From positions 155,282 through 219,281 of the forward strand of contig JACKCR010000009.1 in assembly GCA_020633975.1 (NCBI GenBank): a stretch of DNA of 64,000 nucleotides, written 5' to 3'. Both the position numbers and the translations under genes were made by a program. This stretch comes from Candidatus Eiseniibacteriota bacterium. GTDB lineage: Bacteria > Eisenbacteria > RBG-16-71-46 > CAIMUX01. Position 1 is the first letter of the stretch; every line of letters starts with the position of its first letter. The notes beneath the pieces were generated by a model. That model saw nothing but the letters and a program-made list of their open reading frames with translations, was not told where the DNA came from and did no database searches. Positions 27,041 to 34,728 of the stretch are shown one piece after another.

Positions 27041-30000
27041 TGGTCGACTCCTCCCAAAACTGCGAACGAGGCCCAGTGCCAAGGATGTGGGCGTGTCCGC
27101 ATGAGTCGGCGCATGGCTGCTCCCAACGCTTCTGGAGCAGTCAGACCCGATGTTAGCTCTTCATAGAAGCAGTCCATGAGCTCCACGGTCGGCTCGTCCT
27201 GGATCGGCCAGAGCGAGGCGATGACGGTAGAGGCTCCTGCTTGGAGGAACCCTCGTGCGAGGCCGATCCACTCGTCCCCGGCCGGCGCAGAACCGCGGGC
27301 CGAGGAGCAGGCCGTGAGGACCACTGTCGATGAAGGCAGTTGCAAGTGTAACAGGTCGTGCACGTAGAGCGGCCCGTCGGCGAGCTCGATGAACGAATAA
27401 GCCGGGTTGTCGCGGCGCAGGGAGCCGTGGGCTGCCAGGTGGACGATTCCGGCCCCGGGCGTGTGGTTGAATATGTCCGATCGATCCGGATTGAGGTGGG
27501 CCATCGTCTTCGGCACCCGAAGGTGCCGAACCACATGCTGGACTTCGGTTTCGACCGCAGGCAGTTGGGAGGAAAGGACACCGGCCACGAACGCCGACCG
27601 TACCTCCCGGACCGGTACGGCCCGAGGGAGCTGCCCGAAGACGCGAGCGCTCGGGGAGACTGCGATATCCTGGGACTCGATCAGGTACCCGTCGGGGCCT
27701 CGGAGCGCGTGCAACGGGACCCGGTGGACCGGGCCATGGGGCGAGACGATCCAGCCGCGCACCTCGGGAAGTCCCAGTCGAACGATCGGTTCCCAGAGGA
27801 GCGAGTAGAGCTCGGAGAGGATCGCATCGGTCGAACGGCCGAGGAGCATCATGGGATCGATCGTCTTGGGCTGGCCGATTCCGTTCGTGGCCGACCCAGT
27901 CTGAGATACCGACGCTGCCGCTGTGGCCGCACTGGTAGTGGTGGCCGTGGGCTCGGACAGGGCGACGGCGGTGGACGCGCCCCGGCTGCGAAGACTGGTC
28001 ATCGCCGCGGCGCCCCACTGGAAGTCGAGACGGTCGCACAGTGCGCGGACCCGCGTGCCGACGTCGTCCGCTAGACGGCACCAGCTGGTACCGGCAGCGG
28101 TGACGATCACAGCGAGCGCGAAGCTCGGGCCGACGTGATAGCTCACCCATCCCCAGCCGTCCGGAAGCCGACCACGTACGAGTTCGAGCGGGGATGGTTC
28201 CGCGTGCGCATCCGGCCCCTGCGCAGCCGCGCGTTCGGCGCGTCGGCCGGGAAGTCGCTCCTCGAAGCGACGAAGGAGTCGGCTGTAGGCCACCTCTGCT
28301 TCCGCGAGACGGCCACGAAGCGTCTCTGCCTGCGTTCGCTCACCGACCGTACCGAGCTCGAGTCGCGACAGTCGCGTGTGGAGCCAGGAGAGGCGGTGCC
28401 TGGCGCGCTCGAGTTCCTCGTCTCCTTCTGGAGACTTCGCTTCTGCGCGGGAGGCGTTTCCGTCGGCGGTGAGGTACTGATTCGGATTCCGGAGTCTGTC
28501 CCAGAGGCTCTGCGCCCGGCTTCGCTCCATCGCGTCGAAGAGTCGATCGACCGACGGAGTGCGCCTGGTGAGTTCGAGACCGATGAGTCGGTCGTAGAGG
28601 TGCGTCTTGTCTTGGAGGAACGAGAGTTTCGAGTCCTCCGTGGGGATGCGCACACGGAGGTCTTCCAGACACGCCAAGGCTTCGCGATACGCGCGTTCTG
28701 CGTCCGCCTTCTTGCCGCTCTCGTCGAGAACTTCACCCAACATCTCGAGCAGGCGATAGCTCTGGAGCGGATAGAGGTTGCGCGGCAACTTCTCGAGCAT
28801 GCGCCGGAGCATGCCGGCCGGGCTCTTCGCGCGACGGCGTTTCACCCGAAGCCGGGCGAGCAGAACGGACGACGCGGCTTCCCACCTGGGAAGGCCGAGC
28901 TTTCGGAAGCGACGGATCGCTTCGGTGACGTGCTGCTCGGACTCGCTGTAGCGCTGCCTCAGGAAGAGTGCCTCGGCCCAGATGAGCCGGATGTAGGCCG
29001 AGCGGGCTGCGTTCTCGTCCTTGTCGAACAGCCTACGCGCACGGCGGATCTGCCGCAGCGCGGGACGGATCTCTCCCATCGCGAGCGCCGTGATCGCCGT
29101 CTGACACTGGGCGAGGGCTTCGTCGTAGGTGAGTCCGATCCCGGCGAAAACCTCTGCCGCTTCGGACGCGAGCTCGTTCGCCTCTCGGTGGAGGTTCAGC
29201 TGGTAATAGACCTCCGCTCGGTTGAGCAGGCACGCGCCGAGGAACGCTGGGTGGTCCGTCTTTCGGAAGTAGTCCGTTGCTTGCGTCAGGCGTTGGAGGG
29301 CGCGATCGAACTCGCTTCGTAGGCAGTGGACGTCACCCGCATTCATCCGAATCTGTGCGAGCAGGAGTTCGAGCTCGCGCTCCGTGCACTCGGACTCGAG
29401 TTCCTCGTAGAGTTCGAGCGCCTCTTCATCACGATCGACATGACCGAGGACGACCGCGCGGTTGACCTCGACGGACAAGACGGTTTCGTCACGTTCCGCG
29501 ATCCGGTCGAGGATGGCGAGGCCCTTGTCGTATGCCTCGAGCGCTTCGTTGTAGCGATCCCGTTGGAAACGGGCGTTGCCGAGGTTGATCCCCAGCTTCG
29601 CGAGGTAGAGGTCGTCGCCTGCGTCTTCGAGCAGACTTCGCGCTTCGGCCGCGAGCTCTTCGACGAGGTCGTGCCGTCCGAGAAGTGTGGCGACGTGGAT
29701 CCGCCCGACCAGGAGCTGTCCCAGTGCGGCCGATTCCTTCGCCGTCCGCCAGGCAGCCGTAGCGAGGGCGTACTCGTCCTCGGCTTCGTTCATCCGTCCG
29801 GAGTAGAGGAGTGCTTCGGCGAGGATCCTGTGTCCCCAACCGATGGCGCGAGGCTCATCGATGAGGTCGGCAAGCTCGACGGCGCGACGCCCGATGTTGC
29901 GGGCCTCGCGTGCGTCGGTGCTGTAGTACCGGAGGGCTTCGTCTCTCAGGTCGCGCACCCATCGCCACGCTTCACCGGGAAGACCGTCAGTGACGAGGCG

Positions 30001-30060
30001 GGCAAGCTCCGCCGAGGGGACCTGTCGGATCCGCGCGATGTCGAGAGGCGCGGCGGTCAC
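27037..30060 (-). CDS. TPR-CHAT caspase-like protease
   Basis: A 1007-residue protein. About residues 1-470 are TPR-like helical repeats, 480-620 a charged coiled-coil-like region with Arg/Glu, and 640-1007 a CHAT domain. The catalytic dyad is intact: His878 in GIVHLAAHGSL and Cys918 in VVLTACSSARG, followed by the family region GLARGFLQAGASTVIASLWP. CHAT proteases cleave specific partners after sensing through TPRs, as in TPR-CHAT/Csx29 and HetF-related systems. It starts with GTG three bases after the upstream gene and overlaps the subtilase start. No signal peptide, so it should act in the cytoplasm. Confidence 0.92.
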   Translation of the reverse strand: MTAAPLDIARIRQVPSAELARLVTDGLPGEAWRWVRDLRDEALRYYSTDAREARNIGRRAVELADLIDEPRAIGWGHRILAEALLYSGRMNEAEDEYALATAAWRTAKESAALGQLLVGRIHVATLLGRHDLVEELAAEARSLLEDAGDDLYLAKLGINLGNARFQRDRYNEALEAYDKGLAILDRIAERDETVLSVEVNRAVVLGHVDRDEEALELYEELESECTERELELLLAQIRMNAGDVHCLRSEFDRALQRLTQATDYFRKTDHPAFLGACLLNRAEVYYQLNLHREANELASEAAEVFAGIGLTYDEALAQCQTAITALAMGEIRPALRQIRRARRLFDKDENAARSAYIRLIWAEALFLRQRYSESEQHVTEAIRRFRKLGLPRWEAASSVLLARLRVKRRRAKSPAGMLRRMLEKLPRNLYPLQSYRLLEMLGEVLDESGKKADAERAYREALACLEDLRVRIPTEDSKLSFLQDKTHLYDRLIGLELTRRTPSVDRLFDAMERSRAQSLWDRLRNPNQYLTADGNASRAEAKSPEGDEELERARHRLSWLHTRLSRLELGTVGERTQAETLRGRLAEAEVAYSRLLRRFEERLPGRRAERAAAQGPDAHAEPSPLELVRGRLPDGWGWVSYHVGPSFALAVIVTAAGTSWCRLADDVGTRVRALCDRLDFQWGAAAMTSLRSRGASTAVALSEPTATTTSAATAAASVSQTGSATNGIGQPKTIDPMMLLGRSTDAILSELYSLLWEPIVRLGLPEVRGWIVSPHGPVHRVPLHALRGPDGYLIESQDIAVSPSARVFGQLPRAVPVREVRSAFVAGVLSSQLPAVETEVQHVVRHLRVPKTMAHLNPDRSDIFNHTPGAGIVHLAAHGSLRRDNPAYSFIELADGPLYVHDLLHLQLPSSTVVLTACSSARGSAPAGDEWIGLARGFLQAGASTVIASLWPIQDEPTVELMDCFYEELTSGLTAPEALGAAMRRLMRTRPHPWHWASFAVLGGVDQ

Positions 30061-30063
30061 CCG

Positions 30064-30735
30064 CTACCCCTCTTCGTGCGAGGGAATCCGGAAGGGTACG
30101 AGCCTCAGGGAATCCTTCCCCATGTCCAGCTCGATCCGAATCTCACCGTCTTCGACATCCGTGAAGTGGAACTGGGCACCTGGGTCGAGATGCGTGGACG
30201 TCGTGCCTCGCTCCGTGGTGGCGCGGGCTTCGATCTCGGCGTCGAGCAGATCCAGGTGGAGCGGGACGAACTGCCCCATGACGGAGTGTCCCCGCTCGCT
30301 GCGATCGATCTGGAGGTGAACGTCACCGAGCTCGGAAGAGAAGTGGAGTTGCCGAGGCTGGAACGCCGCAGAACCACGAATGCCCTGCATGGCGGCTCCG
30401 GCGAACGTATCGCCGACGAGCTGGGCCTCGATGATCCGGACCGCGTCCCGGAGGGCGTCCTTCGCACGCTCCAGCAGGCTCGGAGCCGGAGCGAGACCAC
30501 GCTCGAGTTCCATGATCCGGGCGACGGCGGCGTCGATCCAAGGACGGGGTGTCGCAACCTCGGCTACGTCCTGGATCTGAGCCAGGAGGGAACGAACCTG
30601 GTTCAGGGCAACGGGATCGTCCGCCAACTCTTCGCGTAGGGAGTTCAGGACGTCGCGGAGGTCCTGCTCGCTACCGGTACGGGCCGCGCGTGCTAGGGCG
30701 GCTGCAAAGATCTTGTCGGCGTCGTTCGTGGTCAT
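30064..30735 (-). CDS. Uncharacterised protein between sigma factor and CHAT genes
   Basis: A 223-residue protein I cannot name. The N-terminal 110 residues are helical (IFAAALARAARTGSEQDLRDV, WIDAAVARIMELERGLAP). The C-terminal 100 are beta-rich (RQLHFSSELGDVHLQIDRSE, VMGQFVPLHLDLL, FHFTDVEDGEIRIELDM), resembling a carboxypeptidase-regulatory-like sandwich; in my memory similar proteins occur with sigma/CHAT gene pairs. There is no signal peptide. GGAG lies 7 nt before the ATG at 30735. A position between the sigma gene and the protease gene suits an anti-sigma, sensor or substrate role, which is inference only. Confidence 0.7.
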   Translation of the reverse strand: MTTNDADKIFAAALARAARTGSEQDLRDVLNSLREELADDPVALNQVRSLLAQIQDVAEVATPRPWIDAAVARIMELERGLAPAPSLLERAKDALRDAVRIIEAQLVGDTFAGAAMQGIRGSAAFQPRQLHFSSELGDVHLQIDRSERGHSVMGQFVPLHLDLLDAEIEARATTERGTTSTHLDPGAQFHFTDVEDGEIRIELDMGKDSLRLVPFRIPSHEEG

Positions 30736-30895
30736 GGCACATCTCCGTGATCCTGCAAACAACCGTTCGGCATGGCGCCTGGTCTGCCACTGCAGGGGGC
30801 CCCGAATTCGATCAGTTGTCGCTCCGGACGCCGTCCTGATACGCACGGGTTCGGATTGGCGTGCCACTCGGCGGCTCTCCGCGGGATAGCCCCCA

Positions 30896-31528
30896 TCACT
30901 CGCCGCCCTCCCATCCACCTTCCTCGAGGAAGGTGCGGAGCTTGTCGAGACATCTGGCGCGGGTCGGCCCGATGCTTCCGATCGGAATCCCGTCGCGGCG
31001 CGAGATGGTTTCATAGTCCGGCGGAGGATCCTCGAAGAAGAGCGAGTGCAACAGCACACGGCACCGACCGGTCAGGTGTTCGACGGCCTCCCGCACCTGT
31101 TGGATTTCGATGAGCCGACTGCGCTCCGAATCCGGGAGCTCGAGATCTGCGACGTGCGTCTCGAGGTCCACATCCGGTACGGTGAGATCACGAGTTCGCA
31201 CCCGGATCCTGTTGATCGCCTGACGATGCGCGATTCCCACGATCCAGGAGACGAGCCGCTCGGGCTCGCGGAGTTTCGGGAGCTGTTGGTGGATCGCGAC
31301 GATCGAGGACTGAAACGCCTCTTCGACGTCTTCCTCCGGCAGCTGCACACGCAGGATCGTGGCGTAGATCAGATTGGCGTAACGCTCGACGAACTCCGAC
31401 CACGCGGCCTCCTCGTGCGCGAGACAACGGGCCACGAGTAGCTCGGGTCTTGGATTCTGCACGCTCCCTGGGTTCGTGGACTTGGATTCTGCACGACGGG
31501 AGCCGATCGAACGCGGGCGTCGAGGCAT
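30896..31528 (-). CDS. ECF-type RNA polymerase sigma factor
   Basis: A 210-residue sigma-70 family protein with only regions 2 and 4. Region 2 is seen as WSEFVERYANLIYATILR, EDVEEAFQSSIVAIHQQLPKL and LVSWIVGIAHRQAINRIR; region 4 as LTGRCRVLLHSLFFEDPPP and GIPIGSIGPTRARCLDKLR. The linker is typical in length. It heads a four-gene minus-strand cluster with the beta-rich protein, TPR-CHAT protease and subtilase, and probably drives that operon. The gap to the next gene is 160 bp. It is divergent from rpoN. No membrane anti-sigma factor gene is adjacent. Confidence 0.88.
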   Translation of the reverse strand: MPRRPRSIGSRRAESKSTNPGSVQNPRPELLVARCLAHEEAAWSEFVERYANLIYATILRVQLPEEDVEEAFQSSIVAIHQQLPKLREPERLVSWIVGIAHRQAINRIRVRTRDLTVPDVDLETHVADLELPDSERSRLIEIQQVREAVEHLTGRCRVLLHSLFFEDPPPDYETISRRDGIPIGSIGPTRARCLDKLRTFLEEGGWEGGE

Positions 31529-31739
31529 GACGAAGAGAGTAGCACAGCGAGAGGCGTGTTGACTGTTCAGGAGACGCCCGGTCGGGCCGCAAATTGATTT
31601 GGGGCTGGCTTCGGGCGCAGCGTATATTCCGAATGACCAGCCCGAACATTCGTGAGGGGTCCGCGGAGAGGGGTATCTCCCTCCTTCGGACGCGGCAGAC
31701 GACGGCTCGGGCTCAACGGGCTAGAAGGGACCTCTAGGA

Positions 31740-33218
31740 ATGGTGATGAGACCCGGAATCGGCATGCATCAGACGATGAGTCTGAGCCAGGTTCTGACTC
31801 CGCAGATGCGGATGAACCTGGAGCTGATCCAGGCGCCGATCCTAGAAGCCGTCGAAGCCCTCGAGCAGACCGTCATGGAGAACCCCTGGCTCGAGCGGAA
31901 CGAGGACCAAACGGATCCTCGCTTCGTTCGTGACGCCGACCGGGAAGTCGCGCAGACGCCGTCGACCCCGACCGAGCAACGCGAGTTCGACGAAGCCGAA
32001 GCCTGGTTCGACGCGCCGGCCACTCCTTGGACCCACGAAGGGTTCCCGGCGGACGAAGCGCAGGGAGCGATCGCAGTCAACGTTCCCACGCCCTATGAAC
32101 AGCTCAACGAACAGGTCGCGGATCTGGACGTGCGTCGTCCCGTCATGGAGATGGTACGTCTCCTCATCTGCAACCTGGACGAGCACGGCTACCTCGCGTG
32201 TCCGGAAGATGAGCTGAAGGAGTTCCTCGGGATCGAGACGCCGATCCAGGAGAAGACGTTCGAAGAGGGGCTGGAGGCGATCCGTCGCGAGATGGAACCC
32301 GCCGGTCTCGGCGCCCGGGATCAGGCGCATTGCTTCCTTCTTCAGCTCGAGCGCCAAGGCAAGGGCAAGACCCTCGCCGCGCGCATGGTGAAGGAAGGCG
32401 TCCTCGGAATGATGAAGCCGAGGAACCTCAACACGGTTGCAAAGAAGCTCGGCGTCAAAGAGTCCGAACTCCGGGAAGCGTTGGAAGATCTCCGTCGTCT
32501 CTATGCGCATCCACTTTCGCTTCTCGATCAGACGACCGAACCGACGCGGTATCCGGACCTGATCGTCGAGAAGATCGACGACGAGTGGATCGTCAACCTG
32601 AGCCATCCGCTCGCGGGTCGGTATCGCTTCCGCGACACAAAGGTTCCTCGGAAGAAGGCTCTGGTTGCCGAGATGAACGGCGATCTGGACAAAGAAGATC
32701 CCGCCGCGGTTCTCGCCCGTCTTCGCGAGATGAGGCAGAACGCGCGCATGATGGTCAACGCGACCGAGTATCGGGACCGAACGCTCTACGAAATCGGTCG
32801 TCACCTCGTCGCGGAGCAGACCGAGTTCCTCGAGAAGGGCGAAGAAGCCCTCCGCCCGCTCCTCCAGAAGGAGCTTGCCGAGCGGCTCGGTATGAACGAA
32901 GCCACGATTTCACGAATCCTCCGGGACAAGCACATGCTCACACCGCGTGGGCTGATGCCGATGAGTTCATTCTTCTCCCGTTCGATCACTGGCGACGACG
33001 GTGAGAAGGTCGCGAACAAAACCGTCATGGATGCGCTGAAGAAGCTCATCGACGAGGAAGAGGATTCGGAGAAGCCGTGGAGCGATCAGGAGATCTCCGG
33101 CCTTCTCAAGGAGCGGGGATTCCCGATCTCCCGCCGGACGGTGACGAAGTACCGTCTGAACCTCGGCATCGGATCCGCGAGTGACCGCAAGGCCATGGCG
33201 CGGATGCGCCAGGGTTGA
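31740..33218 (+). CDS. rpoN: RNA polymerase sigma-54 factor
   Basis: Sigma-54 directs RNA polymerase to -24/-12 promoters and needs an AAA+ activator. The 492-residue protein has the Gln/Leu-rich region I (LSQVLTPQMRMNLELIQAPI), an acidic region II, the core-binding domain (TPYEQLNEQVADLDVRRP), the helix-turn-helix region LGMNEATISRILRDKHM and the RpoN box as SRRTVTKYRLNLGIG. Two starts are possible, ATG at 31740 and at 31746; AGGA at 31736-31739 suits the second. An activator gene lies at 54723 and a candidate sigma-54 promoter at 53278. Confidence 0.96.
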   Translation: MVMRPGIGMHQTMSLSQVLTPQMRMNLELIQAPILEAVEALEQTVMENPWLERNEDQTDPRFVRDADREVAQTPSTPTEQREFDEAEAWFDAPATPWTHEGFPADEAQGAIAVNVPTPYEQLNEQVADLDVRRPVMEMVRLLICNLDEHGYLACPEDELKEFLGIETPIQEKTFEEGLEAIRREMEPAGLGARDQAHCFLLQLERQGKGKTLAARMVKEGVLGMMKPRNLNTVAKKLGVKESELREALEDLRRLYAHPLSLLDQTTEPTRYPDLIVEKIDDEWIVNLSHPLAGRYRFRDTKVPRKKALVAEMNGDLDKEDPAAVLARLREMRQNARMMVNATEYRDRTLYEIGRHLVAEQTEFLEKGEEALRPLLQKELAERLGMNEATISRILRDKHMLTPRGLMPMSSFFSRSITGDDGEKVANKTVMDALKKLIDEEEDSEKPWSDQEISGLLKERGFPISRRTVTKYRLNLGIGSASDRKAMARMRQG

Positions 33219-33443
33219 CGCCTCTACCGACTACGACCGAGTCGACACGCTAGAGCCCTATCTTTCCCAGCACCGGTGGTTGGGTGTCGAACCGTCCCTG
33301 CGTGTGACCCCGACTTCCTCTGACCAGGACGCCAGCCACCCTCAGTAACAAGGGTCGCGTCCTGACTTCTCCTCCCGTAGACTTCGCCCGGCAAGTCCTG
33401 GCGGGACCGCGACGGTCCGAGGACTCCGGAGAGGATGCGCGAA

Positions 33444-34724
33444 ATGAACCGGTTCTCGAGGCACCGCCAGGCCGCGGCAGTCTGTACGATCACGTTGGTC
33501 GCAGCGGCGATCGGGTTTGGAGGGTGTGCATCGGGAGGCGGACCCCAAGGTGGGCCTCCGCACAAGGGCGGCCCGCCGCCCGGCGCTCCGGCCGCACATC
33601 ACGACACCCGTTCGGATAGTCGTGTAATCGCCGTTCACATGGCGTCGAATCAGCCGTCCCAAGTGATCCCGGTCATCCGTCGAGAGACGCGTGACGTGCT
33701 GCGTCTCTCCTTCGACGTGGCCGGCGATCGGAGAGAGTTCTACTCGGCGCACTTTCATCCGGCGACGAGAGATTGGGAGCTGTCCACCGGTATCGAGGAC
33801 GGCATCCTCCCTCCCCCGGACGACATCACCGAGTACGAAGCCTCGACCGATCTGGACTTTCCCTACGTGCAGTACACGTACGAGTTCCCGAATCCGAGAG
33901 TGGACTTCTATCGAAGCGGGAACTTCGTCCTTCAAGTGTTGGACGATCGGGGCGGCATCGTTCTCGAGAAGCCGTTCTACGTCAGTGACGAGATGGTCGA
34001 CATCGATATCGACGCGAAGAGCACGTCGCTCATCACCGACCGACCGGACGAGCTGATCCCGGAAGCGCGGATTCGCGTTCCAACCGATCCGTGGTTCTCC
34101 CCGGCCGACTGTTCCGTCCGGTTCTTCAAGAACGGTTGGACCGACGAGTACTTCCACGTCGACATCTCCCGGCCCGACGGGGATGACCACGTCTACGAAG
34201 CGCCGTCGGTGTTCCGACTCACCATTCCCGTCTACAGCGCGGACCTTGCTGGCAACTCGGGAATCCGTCGACGGGATGCGATCACCATTCCCGAGACGGT
34301 TTCGCTGCTCCCCGACGACATGCGTTTCTGGGGAGACGACTACCGGTTCGCATCGCCGCTCCCGAGGCGGGCCACCCCTCACGATGCGTTCACTCGGTAC
34401 GTGATGGCCGACTTCGCGGTCCAGAACGGACCCCGCAACGATCCACCGTACCTCGTCGGGACGTTCAGTGACTGGGAGCCGTATCCCGAGAACCGGCTCA
34501 CTTGGAACGACGAGACGCGGGCCTACGAGATCCATGTGCCGCTCCGCGAAGAGCAGTTCTTCTACACCTACGTCTGGACCGATCCGAACACCGTGCGTCC
34601 GCAGTCCAAGTTCGAAGGCCCGGGCGAGGTCGTATTCACAGGTGTGGTCTACGCGAACGATCGCCGCTATCCGACGGAACGGATTCTCGCCGTGAAGAGT
34701 CAGACTCTTCCCGACCAGAACTAG
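33444..34724 (+). CDS. DUF5103 (T9SS plug-like) lipoprotein
   Basis: A 426-residue lipoprotein (signal with GGCASG) followed by a Gly/Pro/His-rich linker and a DUF5103 domain: VIRRETRDVLRLSFDVAG, REFYSAHFHPATRDWELS, YEFPNPRVDFYRSGNFVLQV. DUF5103 includes the plug protein of the type IX secretion translocon in Bacteroidota. The end (PYLVGTFSDWEPYPENRL, LREEQFFYTYVW) is an early-set/glycogen-binding-like fold, also usual in this family. ATG at 33444 is preferred because GGAGAGG is 9 nt upstream; ATG at 33435 abuts it. T9SS sorting tails elsewhere in the window support the link, but no other translocon gene is here. Confidence 0.78.
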   Translation: MNRFSRHRQAAAVCTITLVAAAIGFGGCASGGGPQGGPPHKGGPPPGAPAAHHDTRSDSRVIAVHMASNQPSQVIPVIRRETRDVLRLSFDVAGDRREFYSAHFHPATRDWELSTGIEDGILPPPDDITEYEASTDLDFPYVQYTYEFPNPRVDFYRSGNFVLQVLDDRGGIVLEKPFYVSDEMVDIDIDAKSTSLITDRPDELIPEARIRVPTDPWFSPADCSVRFFKNGWTDEYFHVDISRPDGDDHVYEAPSVFRLTIPVYSADLAGNSGIRRRDAITIPETVSLLPDDMRFWGDDYRFASPLPRRATPHDAFTRYVMADFAVQNGPRNDPPYLVGTFSDWEPYPENRLTWNDETRAYEIHVPLREEQFFYTYVWTDPNTVRPQSKFEGPGEVVFTGVVYANDRRYPTERILAVKSQTLPDQN

Positions 34725-34728
34725 CCGA

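Noticed and set aside
28135-30639. Two long plus-strand frames opposite the CHAT gene
   Set aside because: They lie antisense to the TPR-CHAT gene and the neighbouring gene, have no ribosome site, and no recognisable domain.
31594-31628. TTGATT and TATATT upstream of rpoN as a promoter
   Set aside because: The spacing is 23 bp, too long for a sigma-70 promoter.
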